A stretch of DNA of 64,000 nt from Hymenopellis radicata (GCA_015501595.1 JADNRX010000064.1:1-64000); one strand, 5' to 3'. Shown: positions 31,942 to 45,998, numbered from the stretch's first letter. Notes: generated by a model not told the origin, from the sequence alone. A program made the numbers and translations.

Positions 31942-32520
31942 ATTGTAGGCAGTCGCACCCGCCCGTTTGGCGGATTGGTAAGCTTTCCCATGACGTCAAG
32001 CACTGCCACAGTCGAACTTTGGTGGATTTTGCGTTTGGCGGGTGGTCACCAGAGGGTGTAAATACGTCGGAAATGCATAGATTACATATATAATACCATC
32101 ATTTGACATCACTGAGGTTTTTGTGCTGCCACAGATGGCCGAGGAGCAACACTGGGGTGCACCAAGTCTTAAAGGTGGAGAACACAGTGGGGAAGGCCCT
32201 CAGAAAGACCAGGCAACATTCCAGTCAGGAAATGGAGTATACTTTGCTATTTCCCTGCCATGAAAGGTCCGATGTGGCGCATTAGGGTGGGGATGAGCCA
32301 GCAAAAGCCGGCTCTGACTGCATCCAGCTCTCAAGTACATCGAAAACCTCAGTGATGTCAAATGGTAGTATTATATATGTAATCTATGCATTTCCGACGT
32401 ATTTACACCCTCTGGTGACCACCCGCCAAACGCAAAATCCACCAAAGTTCGACTGTGGCAGTGCTTGACGTCATGAAAGCTTACCAATCCGCCAAACGGG
32501 CGGGTGCGACTGCCTACAAT
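31942..32520. mobile_element. 579-bp foldback element with TIRs of about 180 bp
   Basis: Left 31942-32121 begins ATTGTAGGCAGTCGCACCCG; right 32343-32520 is its near-perfect reverse complement, ending GCCTACAAT. The arms differ by a two-base gap (CTTTCCCATGACG against CTTTCATGACG) and a few substitutions. TTAT flanks both ends and may be the target duplication. The central 220 bp has no coding wording. Arms this long relative to the loop give a foldback structure. Confidence 0.88.
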
Positions 32521-34183
32521 TTATTTTTCTCTCTCCCCTTCAAGTTCAAGGTCGACTTCAGCGCTCGTACTCAATCCCATTGGCTTTTACTGCATGCTGC
32601 TGGTATACATCAAGAGAGTGGTTGTTGATACCCTTTTCTCTTCGTCCTCCAGTTGTATTCTATGCATCTGCTGCTTCGTCATCGATATCTAGTCTATTGA
32701 CAAAGAAGGGCTTCGGATGGCCCTCCATCTGACGCCTCTACGGCCTGGGGTGCCAATACCACAATCGAAAGGTCTTAGGCATAGTATTCCAAATCCTCAT
32801 CTATTCCTTCCCCGACTGGACAGGTTCGCTATGCATATCCTTCCGCCAGGAGAAGTCCCCTCTGCAGATCTAGAGGATGCCTGCGTTCGCTACCACGAAA
32901 TCCCTGCGAGGGTGTATATCTGCCGTTCCATGACCCAGCAGCGTCTCATCGATATTACGCGACACATGCACCGCGCTAATCACGAGGAGGGTGCTCTGCA
33001 TGTCCAGCGCGATTTACGCGTAAGGACGAACAGACACGAACGGAAAGGTACCCACGCGAGGAGGAGGAGTATGAACCCAACTCCTGGACGACGAAGCAGC
33101 AGTGGTGGAATACATTTGGGATATTTACGGTTTGGAGGAGTGTGATCGAACCACATAACTTTTCTCATGGATATGTTTGAAACGCGTCCTTGATCGATTC
33201 AACGCGATGTCTGAAAATAGCTAACTTGCTATATTTTTTTTCCAATCACCGCGAGAAAACGTCCTCCACTCGCCGAAACCCTTGACGAATCACGCCTACG
33301 AGATTGGACGACATTATGAAGGATGTTCCTGTTCCATAATAATTATACGCCACGAGATGCATTCTGACGCGACTTTTTACAGACCAACGTGCCTGTAGTT
33401 GCGTTATTTCATTCAAAACAGAGCTGCCCATAACCCCGACATGCTTTGAATTGACTAGTACCGTTACTGACCGACGTCTTGGCTCTGCACGACGTGAGCG
33501 TCATGCGGGGCCTGTGCGGGGCGTCATATACGCCGAGCAAATTGTTACCTCACGCAGTCCGGTCTGTCGCTTGGTTTTCACAGTGTCAGGTTAAGTTTAA
33601 ATCTTGTTTGAGGTGCGCGTTCAATCGATTCAACGCCATGTCTGCATATGGATACATGGTGTCTTCTTTTACTCCTCTGTATCAGAACCTTGACAACATC
33701 TTTTGAGCACTTGACGCCGACACCTGTATACGCCATCAAGGTCGGAGCACATGTTTTGTTCACTCGTTCGATGACAGATGACTTGGGTGGATGGCGACGC
33801 AAGTTTAGATTGATTTAGATGGCGAAAATGCGGAGATACGAAACTCTCCAATACCTCAGCTACTACGTTCAATGAAGACACAGAGAACTGGGGTAGGTAC
33901 TAAGGTAGTGGGTCAAGCTTAAAATGGCGTGAGAACGAGAACGCCCCTAGACTAGTCCCGAATCTTACACGTGCGCCGAGATGACCCTTTCGCCACCCTT
34001 TTGTCTCCCGTCATCATCTCCCTCGGAGTCGTACTGCGCGTGACGCGACTCATAAGAAAAAACACATGAGCGTTTTTCTTTTCCAAGATGGCACATGAGT
34101 CCCACAGGCGGCCATACGGTCGCGTTGCTCGGCTGACCTTCATCGTCCTTCTTACGATCGGACTTCTAGGGATTGAGGGCAGC
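32521..34183. other. Intergenic, no gene recognised
   Basis: A plus open stretch at 32717-33145 has no recognisable wording and its codon texture is weak. Two related stretches (TCGATTCAACGCGATGTCTG at about 33196 and TCGATTCAACGCCATGTCTG at about 33624) lie about 430 bp apart in the same orientation, suggesting a small local duplication. Confidence 0.35.
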
Positions 34184-34190
34184 TATAAAA
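34184..34190 (+). promoter_or_regulatory. TATA box of the glucoamylase gene
   Basis: TATAAAA 54 bp before the ATG at 34244, in a good core-promoter position for a strongly induced secreted enzyme. Confidence 0.6.
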
Positions 34191-34243
34191 GACACGTGAA
34201 ACCGTTCAAGGACGCCATTCTCTCCTCCAACTCGTTCAGAGAA

Positions 34244-36330
<2,087 letters not shown>

Positions 36331-37452
36331 TTGGACTGGAATGACTTGTCAAATGCGAGGTGCATACACGAATACCCTGTGATGTACAGTAATGAATAGT
36401 AGGTAGTGTCTTTAGTATTCTCTAGTTTATAATGCATACCCCCCATATCGTTCTTCAATGCGAGAATCGAAGCCAATTAGGTCCCGGGACACCATACTAA
36501 ATATACGAGTCTGGCGTGAGCCCCCGGTTCAGGCTGAGGCTCTATACAATAGTGCGTGTCGAGTTCACGAGACAAGAGGGTCTGAGGCCTGAGGCCTGAC
36601 GCCTGACGCCTGACGCTTGAGCTTGAGGCCTGAAGGAGGTCCAAGATCATGTGATAGGTTCGTTTTGTAATCGGACAGAACGCAAGGCGACCTCCGTTTC
36701 TACTCTTGGTACCCTGGCGCACTTACTCTGATACAGAGGCAGCGCCAAACTTATCAGCTCCTCGGTTTTCTCGTGAAGCATCCTGAAGGCGCCCTACGCA
36801 GAGAGCCGAGACTAGTCCGACTTGGACCTGAAATGGTTGTGCATCTGTTGTCGAGTCCGGTGTTTTCTGGTTGGCCAACGCTGAAGCGTAACGGACGGTC
36901 CGTTTGCGTTCCGATATATGAAGCTGACTGTCGGGAAATCCTCGAGGGCAGGTATGTTCCTGTCTCTTACTCGTGAGTCGTCTTTTTACTGTAGTGACGA
37001 CAAGCTGGAAAGTGCTTCTGTGCGGTCACAAGGACGACGTATCCAGGAACATTGTCGGTCGGCTTTTAAGTGTAAAGTTGACTTTTAGAGCCAATGGACG
37101 CCAAGAACTCGAGTCTATTTGTCTGTGCTAGAGCCTAGTTCAATTTCTGACTTTGTCGAAGTGACAAGAGAACGGCCTTGCGAGTTGAAGTACAACAAGT
37201 AGAGTCGCTTGCAACGGTATGTTTTCTACATTCGACCGGTCATCGGTAGGGACGCTCTGTATAACCTATTTTTAACTCTCCAGAATCCAAGGAATCAGGC
37301 ATTCGTCTACTCCCCTCGTGGTCCACTCGACGCAGCTACTCTCTGAAATCTTCCGCTCGCATTTACTTTTCGGATAAACAGCTGGAAACGGGCGGGCCGT
37401 TGTATTCATCCCAGATGGTCATTTGCAGCTCGCCGGAAGTTATTGGAGGTCG
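36331..37452. other. Intergenic with a short tandem stretch
   Basis: A short CCTGAGG/CCTGACG tandem lies at about 36581-36633. 36945-37090 belongs to a dispersed repeat listed separately. No gene recognised. Confidence 0.4.
36945..37090 (+). repeat. Dispersed repeat, copy 1 (inverted partner at 43330-43475)
   Basis: Its reverse complement matches 43330-43475 over about 145 bp at roughly three-quarters identity by eye. Shared words include GAGTAAGAGACAGGAA, AAAAGTCAACTT and CGACAATGTT (as read at 43330). One frame in each copy reads R-Y-V/I-PVSYS, so an old coding origin is possible. Confidence 0.65.
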
Positions 37453-37459
37453 TATAAAA
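37453..37459 (+). promoter_or_regulatory. TATA box of the pectate lyase gene
   Basis: TATAAAA 41 bp before the ATG at 37500. Confidence 0.6.
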
Positions 37460-37499
37460 TGCAGATTTAATGCGCACTCGAAGGCCAGACAACACAGAA

Positions 37500-38992
37500 A
37501 TGCTTTTGTTGCTCGTCCTTTCTATCGCCTCCATCATCGAATTTGGGGCGGCTTGTAACGCGTGGACTGGTGGTCTCCCGACGCCCACAGGTACCGTTTC
37601 GAGCAGTGCCGTCATTCAGATTGCTGCTGGCGAGACCTATGATGGTGGCTGGAAGAAGTACGATCGTGGAAGCGGCGCCTGCAAGTAAGAGATTCTGCTG
37701 TTGATGATGCTAGAACGTGTCAAGGCTGATATTTTGCGACAGGGGCCAAACGGAGGGAGACTGGGAGGATGCCGGTAAAGCAGTTCTTTACATTTCAAGG
37801 TTCCTAGCATTGACGGCGTCCTTGATAGTATTCTACCTCCACGAGGGCGCTACTCTGCAGAACGTCATCATCGGCGCCAACCAAGCCGAAGGTGTCCGTG
37901 AGTAATCTATCATCGCTAGTGGTTTTAGACGTGTTCTCTGACGTTTTTTGTCAGACTGCACTGGATGTACGTACCTTTGGCCGCGAAGTTTTCCGCATGA
38001 GACTGACATGTTCTCTGACTTCAGACTGTACCTTGAACTTCGTTTGGGTAAGTGACTAGTACTTGGAAGGTAAACCGAGACGTGACACTGATATATACAC
38101 GTAGTTCGAAGACGTCTGTGGTTAGTAACTACTTTGTCTTCCCCAGGAGCCGTTTCTGAACGCGATGATGTCTTTCAGAGGATGCAATCACTATCGTAAG
38201 TCGTTTGCACGACAGACCACTGGGAAATCATGATTAACGAGGCCCCTCTTATGTAGAAAAACGACGGCGCAGGCGACTACTCCAACATCATTGGTGGCGG
38301 CGCTTACCATGCCGAGGACAAGGTTGTCCAGCACAATGGATGCGGAACGGTTAACGTCAGTATACAACATCCGCTATTTAGAACTTCACTGATTGATTGA
38401 ACTCTTAACAGATCATCAACTTCTACGTCGAGGGTGAGCCACTGCGCCTCTCGTCATATCTCACCGTTAGTTATAACTACTCTTATTACTTCCAGACTAT
38501 GGCAAGGTACTTCCTAACTACAGATCCTTTCCTTATCCGCTCTATTTACCTCACTGTCCAGTTGTACAGGTCTTGCGGCAACGTACGTCTCCTAGCTGGC
38601 TCACTGCCAATAAATCAGGGGCTGACACTGCTTTGATCATAGTGCTCTAGCCAATGCAAACGCAACGTCTACATTTCTGGCGTCGATGCTCGAGACGGTA
38701 CTTTATGTGTCTTCACACTTTTCTCAATCTGTGTGCTAATTCTATCCAGGTGGCACTCTGGCTGGTATCAACTACAACTACGCTGTAAGTCCTCCATACA
38801 CATATCCCCATCCATCTCAGAGTTTGCTATAAGGACACTGCGACTATCATCGACGCTTGCTACGATACGTCTCACCCTTGCACGCTCTACGATGGCTGCA
38901 ACAATGGGTATGTCCGCCTCTCCTTTCTCCGACATTTTGATTGATGTTCCAACAGATGTGAGCCCAAGGTCATTGGCTACTGCTCTGGCTGA
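37500..38992 (+). CDS. Pectate lyase, PL3 family
   Basis: Secreted enzyme that cleaves polygalacturonate by beta-elimination; PL3 members need Ca. Fifteen exons: 37500-37684, 37743-37774, 37829-37897, 37955-37966, 38025-38047, 38105-38120, 38179-38195, 38257-38355, 38412-38433, 38496-38506, 38562-38582, 38643-38697, 38750-38784, 38834-38907 and 38956-38992. Every junction keeps frame, giving 235 residues, normal for PL3. Signal peptide [19 protein letters not shown]. Family wording: [93 protein letters not shown] and [17 protein letters not shown], ending IGYCSG. Several exons are only 11-23 nt. Introns are about 45-65 nt. Confidence 0.93.
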
Positions 38993-39202
38993 ATACCTAA
39001 CGCGGTCTATTGTCCTGCTACCGCACCTGTGCTCCGTTCTTATCTGCCATACCTTCTCTCTTAAAGTTCTGTATGCCCAATTCAATGAACGCCTTTTGTT
39101 CACTGACGTTGTGCCGGCTTATCATCGATACGTTCCATTCCATTTCCATATCCATCGTGGGTATTGTTCAACACGGGTATAGACCATCATCACTAGCCGG
39201 AT

Positions 39203-40485
39203 TCATCTCAATTGTTTCGACCAATGAGCCACATCAAGTGAGACTGCTTTCAACACCCCCTCCTTCTTACTGCGTAGCCGCGCCTTCAAAGTGGATACAG
39301 GAAGCGCCCTTCGCAAGATCTCAAACCTTTCGACAACGTTGTCGATTAGCGGCCGCGCCAAAGGGTCAGTAGAGCACATCTCTTCGACGAGATCTTGCAT
39401 AAAATCTAAGCCGCGCTTAGCACTCACGTCGTCTTTGCCCTGCGAACAATATCGGTACAAACGTATTCACATATTGAATGACAAGATACCTCGAAGAAGT
39501 GTTCTCGGACAAAGTTGCCCAAGTAGTACACATCGGTCGGGAATGGATCGTAGGTTCCATCAAGGCCATCAGCAAACTCTGGGACTGTTTTGTCTTGACC
39601 GCGGACAGGATCAGCAAGAGTAGGCTTTTCGGTATCCTCGTAGCGTATCGACAGGCCGAAATCGATTATATAGTAGCGCGAGGAGGACTGACTACGAGTC
39701 TTGTACTTTGCTTTACCCTTGAAATCGCGTGTCATGGAAGGCGCGGCCGGATGAAACCCCTCGGGAAACATGGAGGTGTCCATCATGATGTTGAGGATGC
39801 CGAGGTCTCTGCCTGATAGTCAGATTCAGGAAGTAATACCTGACAGAGATGAACGTGCCGATGTGCAATATGCTGATGGTGAAGGAATTGTGTACCCTAA
39901 TGAACATCATCAACTTCAATGCAGATTTCACAATAAATGATGGCTTCCATACCTCGAATATCTGACGAAAGAAATCAACGGCTTCCCCGATCGTGTCGAA
40001 CTCGGGATCGTCGAACCTTCGAAGCAAAGGAAACACGAGGATCCTCAGGTCTTCATCATCGGGGACGATAAGGACGTCCTTCAACTGTGGGGAATGATTC
40101 TTTTTGTCCGCGACGGAACTGAGATACTGCGTGATCTCCACCTCCACGGGGTGTTCAGAATTGCGGACGCGTTTGAGGATGACCGTGCTGCCGTCAGCAC
40201 ATTTTGCATCCATCACCGAGGGGTGCTGTGGTACAGTATGTACATCAACGTCCGTCCCTTATATTGCCTTTGTTCCAAACTCACTCGAGCCTTGACGGAA
40301 TCTTCAAACTCCCACCAATACAAAGACGTCTTCCGTTGTGTCCAAGCTGGGACCCAGCCGGGGCGATAGCGCCGTCGCAGCTGGTACCCGCGCTCTTGCA
40401 AAAAAGGCTGCAGATCTCTCCAGAAGACCTCCGCCTCGTCGAGCGTCACCGGCGCGTCCTTGGCTGAATCGGGATATCGTGGCAT
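39203..40485 (-). CDS. Small divergent protein kinase-like protein (basidiomycete type)
   Basis: Exons 40485-40285, 40225-39953, 39896-39859, 39808-39490 and 39439-39203; 355 residues. The N terminus carries YWWEFEDSVKARHPSVMDAK, then GSTVILKRV (ATP Lys) and DLRILVFPLLRRFDDPEF (hinge region). The catalytic loop is HQHIAHRDLGILNIMMD and the Mg loop YYIIDFGLSIRY. The activation end is diverged (VPEFADGLDGTYDPFPTDVY in place of APE), and the tail reads ARPLIDNVVERFEIL. It lacks a normal Gly loop. The HRD codon is completed only if the third intron uses a GC donor (GCACGT at 39858). Many Agaricomycetes have large sets of these kinases; substrates unknown. It is convergent with the pectate lyase, 210 bp away. 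Confidence 0.85.
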
Positions 40486-41281
40486 GATGCAAGCAATCGT
40501 GGGTAAGCGCTGCGCTAAGCGTGCCTGCCGATTCCCAAATTTGCCTTGTTCTATTTCCGGCCGATACTTTCACCATCACACTGACAGCTCGACAAATGGC
40601 GGGGAGAAATTTAAAGCACGCTTGGCCTGCTGCCTCGCTGCAGCTCTCCATTCCTACGGACACGTTTCTACCTTGGGTCATGTTCTGTTCTATCTCCTCA
40701 ACACCTGGCTTTCCAAATGCGTTAACAATGTGTACATTCATCCAAGAATATACCGACCAGCGGCACCAACTGATCATCGCACTCCTCCTCTAATTCATCA
40801 GAACAATGCATCGGAACACCGGCTCAGTCTACCCAAGGCCTTGCTTCTGTTCAATCGCGGTTTACTGCCTTATTCGGCGCCATCTGATCTGTGGCGAAAT
40901 AACAATAAGGACAGGGCGAATCTGTGTGGGCATCCCTTATTGTTTTTAAAATTGATACGCACATGGCCACTGGAATGCCTTCGAACGTCTCTCTTATTGT
41001 TCTCTGTGTTCTCCCTTCAGTCACGACCGCCTCGTGTCGGGGAACTTTGTATTCGAAAAGGGCTTGAAGGCGGCTCAAGTCATCTTTCGGACCCAGAGCT
41101 CATTGTTCAACGCACAAAAGACTCCGATTTGAATATTCTTGTCTCACTTGGGCTACGGCTGCTCCGGAATGACGGGCCTGGTGGGCGTTTTTGAATTTTG
41201 AAAGGTGTTGTTGATCTCCTTATTTAAAGCTCAATCTCCGGTCACCTTTGGACTTTCTTCCTTCCGCCCACGACCTCTACG
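40486..41281. other. Divergent upstream region, no gene recognised
   Basis: Lies between the starts of the kinase-like gene (minus) and the CCCH gene (plus). An open plus stretch to 41194 overlaps the kinase 5' end and has no recognisable wording. Confidence 0.4.
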
Positions 41282-42795
41282 ATGACTGACGCCACTGTGC
41301 AGAAAGTCAAGAAACCTCCACCACTAAAGAAAAGGCACAGTGCGTATCTTGGTTCCGCCCCGTGGAGCGCTAGCTGATTTCTTTTGGCAGCTAAACCGTG
41401 CCGCTATTTCCAAGTTTCCAATTGCCCGAAATCCGCAGAAGAATGCGACTTTGCACATGTCATCGCGCCCACACCGATAACGCCCAGTTCCAAGGCTTGC
41501 AGATACTATTTAGCGGGGAATTGTACGAATGGGATGTGGTGCCGGTTTGTGCACCCAGTCAACCCCACAGAAGGTCCGTCTCAATCTCGTTTTCAAGGTG
41601 CCGCCTCAATTCAACGACGCGAAATCAGAACTCGGGCTTTCCGGCGTTAAATTGGTGAATATTACTGAAGCGGATGTGCGGTATCCATACAAGCGTACGT
41701 GTGGCCACTTTCTTGATATGTCGGACTCCTGACACTGATCGCGCTGACAGACATGCTTGATGGACCCTCATCGTTCAACTATCCGTTCTATTCGGCAGCG
41801 CCAATATCGCCCTATCAGGCGACATATACCGGCCATGGGATTCCTCCGCCAATGTGGTCCCCTACGTTTCACTATCCAGAAGGCCAACTTCGCCTGCCTT
41901 CGTATACGTCTCCCGCCAGCTCGGCCGGTCAAACGGACGATGAAGAGGAACAGCGCGGTCGAGAGTATTCAAATCCGATCGTGATAACTTCCTCGTCCGG
42001 AGTCATTTCACCAATCTTGTACTCTACGAGGCGATCTCCTTCCCGGACGCACTCTCCTCAGCCACGAAAGTACAAAAGTGAGTTATCCTTTTCGGCGAAT
42101 TCTCCTTGTCGGCCAATCGTTCTTCGCAGCCAAGATGTGCAAGTTTGCACAAGCGGGAAGACAATGTCCGAGTGGCGACACATGTACATTGTAAGTACCG
42201 ACGAACTTTTCACGAGCCGTGTTTCTCAGAAATTTCTCTAGTATTCATGAGCAAGATAGGCCGACCGGTCCTCGTCAGTTTGGGGACATGCAGCATCAGT
42301 TACCTTCAAAGCCCTTGTCAGCGAAGGAGGAAAGCATGAAGCGAGGATATTTCCCAGTGAGTTGGCGTGTTATTGGCGGCGGGGTACGTATCGGTGGTAA
42401 TTCTGGTGAGATACTTTCAGATCAAACGATTTCCCCGTCTCAATGAAAATCGACAGACTCGACGAATATTTCCTTGGCCTATGAGGATGACCTAGATTCG
42501 GACAAGACCGATGATGAGTTCCACTATGTAGAAACGGTCCAACCTACACCGATATCTTTGCCAACACAGTCGGAATTCGCATCGCTCATCAACAGCGCGG
42601 ACACGAAGTCAGAGTTTGAAGCTGAATCGGATCCGTCGGAGGAGAGTTCGGAAATTCGAACGCTTCCAACGCGGGTCACTCCGCGTGCACGCGCCAACTC
42701 GATCCCCAATACGCCCACAGTCGCACACTTCCAAACTGTAAGCATGTGCCTCTTAATTTTGCCGCTGCTGCTGATGGTAGATCACGACATGTTAG
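41282..42795 (+). CDS. Three-finger CCCH zinc-finger protein
   Basis: Exons 41282-41339, 41391-41573, 41629-41694, 41751-42077, 42130-42190, 42242-42405 and 42457-42737, with a last piece to a stop at about 42795; about 384 residues. Three CCCH fingers: CRYFQVSNCPKSAEECDFAH, CRYYLAGNCTNGMWCRFVH, and CKFAQAGRQCPSGDTCTFIH, the last formed by joining two short exons. Between them lie Pro/Tyr-rich and Ser-rich linkers. The C-terminal part is acidic and Ser-rich (SEFEAESDPSEESSEIRTL). CCCH fingers usually bind RNA or work in ubiquitin ligases of the makorin type, but I see no RING here. The final splice is unsure: unspliced reading ends at 42821. The 3' part is duplicated downstream. Confidence 0.82.
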
Positions 42796-42950
42796 CGCTT
42801 TTCGGCGGAATCATGAGATGATTCAGGATGGTGGATGGATGGACAGTCACACAGCTCCTACACAACATGTGAATAGTTCGAATTTCTTCCAAGGACTTTC
42901 TTCCCGGCGTATACAGTGTAGCAATAGACCATCAAATGCAATGTACGAGT
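42595..42950 (+). repeat. 3' part of the CCCH gene, parent of a downstream duplicate
   Basis: Matches 43785-44110 in the same orientation. Shared words: TTTGAAGCTGAATCGGA, GCCGCTGCTGCTGATGGT, AATCATGAGATG and GTATACAGTGTA. Confidence 0.75.
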
Positions 42951-43329
42951 AGCTGAACCATTCTGGCTGGTGGTCCGATAAGATCAGCACACCATACTTA
43001 ATGATATACTCCACACTAGTCCTACTTCAAAATACTCAAACAACTCCTCGGGCTATATGCCTACGGAGCAGTTCTGGATCTGCGAGCCAACATTCAGTAC
43101 ACGGTGCAACCTGTGTGCAACAAAGCCCAGAAGAACACTCGGAAATGCCCCTCTGGACGCCAGAATGAGCATGGGTGGCGTCTGTTCATGTCCAAGACTG
43201 TCCTCCACCCATGAGCTATCTCACTCTATTTTTACCTTGACAGATGATGGCTGTCCTCATTGCCCCGTATCTGAGGCTTTCCTGTTGTTGCTTCGCCAGA
43301 AGGAGAAGACCAACGTCTCTTGGCGGATC

Positions 43330-43475
43330 TAAAAGTCAACTTAACACTTGAAGGCCGACGACAATGTTTCTGGAGACGACGTTCCTGTGACCGAACAGAA
43401 GCACATCTCACAATCGTCTGTCGCGTTGTTAGTAAGGACGGCTCGCGAGTAAGAGACAGGAATGTACCTGTCTTC
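43330..43475 (-). repeat. Dispersed repeat, copy 2 (inverted partner of 36945-37090)
   Basis: See copy 1. Next to this copy, at about 43495-43507, TTAGGGTTAGGGTT appears, only two telomere-like units. Confidence 0.65.
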
Positions 43476-43784
43476 GAGAGTCCGCTGCGACGCTTTAGGG
43501 TTAGGGTTCAGCATCTCTGAAGCAGAAGAGCGTCCACAAAGGTGCCACCATGCCAAATGTTGGAGAACAAGCCGCATACCTCGTTACTTTTGTAATCCCT
43601 TCATCGACGGACCCGCGCTCACATTTTCTGAACCCGCTCCCGTTACCTCCGACCTCCTCCTCCTCGTTCGAGCCCCTTGAGTTACAACACCAGACTCTAT
43701 TTAGTACTACGAGACGCCCGTTATTCGGTTTACGAGACTATGAATTTGTACCCCTCACCTGTAGCGCAGACACGTTCAAGAAGA

Positions 43785-44110
43785 CAGAATTTGAAGCTGA
43801 ATCGGACCCTTCAGAGGATACTTTGGAAATCCGAATCCTTTCAAGCCGCGTCACTGTGTGTGCTCCATCCCCCAACCATCCCCAGTACGCCTACAGTCGC
43901 ACACCTCCAAGCTATAAGCTTGTGCCTCTTTCTTTTGCCGCTGCTGCTGATGGTGGATCACGACATGTTGGCGCCTTTCGGCGGAATCATGAGATGTCGG
44001 ATCAGGATGATCAATGGATGGCCAGCCTCTACTCAACATGTGAGTAGTTCGAAGTCCTTCTGAGGGCTTTCTCTTCCAACGTATACAGTGTACCAATAGA
44101 CCGCCAATTT
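43785..44110 (+). pseudogene. Decayed tandem duplicate of the CCCH gene 3' end
   Basis: Carries EFEAESDPSEDTLEIRIL, corresponding to the acidic C-terminal exon of the gene at 41282, then the intron and 3' flank, with many substitutions and indels. No zinc finger and no upstream exons of the parent gene are recognisable between 42960 and 43780. Confidence 0.7.
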
Positions 44111-44374
44111 CCAAATTGTCAAGAAGAGTGGTGCGATAAGATGAGCTGATTAGATGTGAGAGAAGGTTCCTGATCTAGACTGTTTATCTGATAAGACAAG
44201 GTCCATGCACGCTGTTTGCTCCGCTTTCGCCTTTCCTGGAAAACCACCAGCTGTCCGAATCAAGGAAGCTGTTAATATTGCCGTGCAGCTTGCGTTTCCC
44301 CTTTTAAGGCCTTTCCCTCTCTTTCTTTTACACCACCATCCCCTCCGCCGGACGGATCATCCACGACGCCCATC

Positions 44375-45435
44375 ATGCCCGCCATTGTCGATTATTCGCA
44401 GCCCTTGGCTACCATCATGAAGGAGAGCACCATTGAGGTGCACAACGAGGTCGAGCACAGCGAAGGCGCCAAGCTGCTGCTGTCGGGTGAGCTTCCCAAA
44501 GAGGAGTACGCCCGCTTCCTCATGATGCTGTGGTACATATACGAGTACGTTTTTTCTTTATGAATGTGGCTCGCCACTAAACAGTGTATAGTACATTTGA
44601 ACGCGGTCTAGACCGCCACAGCACACATCCTGTACTAGAGCCCACCTACAATCCCGCTTTACTGCGGCGAACGCCTTCCCTCGCTGCCGACATCTCGCAC
44701 ATCCTCCAAGTGCCGGAGTCCGCATGGAAGACGCACCCTCTACACCAGGAGCTCATGTCCAATACACCTGATGCTCTCACGGAATACATAGAACGAATAC
44801 AAGACTTGGTCAACTCGGAGGACCCCTCGCCATTACTTGCTCATTCATATGTCCGGTACCTCGGCGACCTTAGTGGCGGTCAGAACATACGTACCACGCT
44901 AAGCAAGGCGTATGGCCTCAGCGCGGAAGACGGGCTGTCATTTTACGTCTTCAAAGAGCTGCAGACTTCCAAGTCTGCGTCTATTGGGGAAATGAAGCGT
45001 ATCAAAGACTGGTTTAGAGATGGCATGAACAAGGGCGGTAAAGCCGCGAAGGAAGACATGATAGGTAAGCTAACATGATGCTCACTGACTAATGCTGACG
45101 CTTGACAGTTGAGATGGCCGACGAGGCTAAGAAAGTATTTCTCCTCAACAGCGGCATCTTTAGTTCAATAAGGACGGCCGCTCCGAAGCGGAGTATTCTT
45201 ATGGACAAGTCTTCCACGCCTCTTTCCGAGAAATCCTATCCCTTGTCCAGCGTCCTTTCCGTGATTGCAGCTAGTATGTCATGCTCATATAACGTGTTTG
45301 ACAGCCACTAACTGTTATTCTGTAGTATGTATTGCGCACTTCCTTCTTGTCGTCGGGGGCTTTACCGGCGAGAAAGGCTACAGTAAGCTGCTGACCGCTG
45401 AAGAGTGGGTAGCATCTCTCTTCACCTCTAATTAA
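44375..45435 (+). CDS. Heme oxygenase with C-terminal membrane segment
   Basis: Opens heme to biliverdin, CO and iron; fungal forms sit in the ER membrane. Exons 44375-44544, 44592-45064, 45109-45273 and 45326-45435; 305 residues. Wording: STIEVHNEVEHSEGAKLLLS (heme-ligand His region), PKEEYARFLMMLWYIYDTFE, HSYVRYLGDLSGGQ (distal helix, Gly-rich signature), FYVFKELQTSKSASIGEMK and MNKGGKAAKEDM. The end carries AAICIAHFLLVVGGF, a likely membrane anchor. The last exon could instead be spliced at GTAGCA after EEW, changing the final few residues. It may supply iron recycling or a phytochrome chromophore pathway; the sequence does not say which. Confidence 0.9.
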
Positions 45436-45970
45436 GACATGCTACTGCTACAATCTACTACTACTACTTTTTTAGGTTTGGGTTTCAATGTACTTTCATC
45501 ACAATGGCTCTCGGCTTGAATGAAACCTTAGACGAGTCGTTTTAACTCTGTTTTGAGCGCTGAAGCAATGTTCCTGGAGAAACGCGGTACCCTCGCTAAG
45601 CGTGTTCTTCACTCAGCAATGTTGCATTGGACTGTCACTGGCAGAGGTGCTGCGCCACTTCCGCTCGGGATCTCCCGAGCTGATGTCTTATAAGAGACCT
45701 TACTCTCGTTGGCGAATGCTGTCGCTGGGGGCCATCACCCCAGTGCGCGACGGTGGATGGCAAGAATCACCACTTATCACGAAGGTGACAAGGAGGAATT
45801 GCAGGATCATCCTGACTGAAAGGTCGTCGGGGACGACGCAGAACACTGAAGGAAATCGCACCAAGAGAATAGGCACGTACACTATATTGTGATACAAGAA
45901 GGACCCGAAGGCAGGAGTACAGGAAGGTATAGACCGTGAGTGAGATGTAAGGGATGACAGAGGTCACATA

Positions 45971-45998
45971 GAGAGAGAGAGAGAGAGAAGAAGAAGGA
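45971..45998. repeat. GA dinucleotide run
   Basis: Simple (GA)n tract followed by AGAAGAAG, in the intergenic region between heme oxygenase and the DUF6535 gene (45436-46584). I see nothing else there. Confidence 0.8.

Noticed and set aside
40460..41194. 244-residue plus-strand frame
   Set aside because: Overlaps the kinase gene start on the other strand and has no recognisable wording or start context.
43493..43508. TTAGGGTTAGGGTT, telomere-like
   Set aside because: Only two units within a repeat-rich stretch; a similar single unit at about 53063 shows it occurs by chance. No telomere or chromosome end here.
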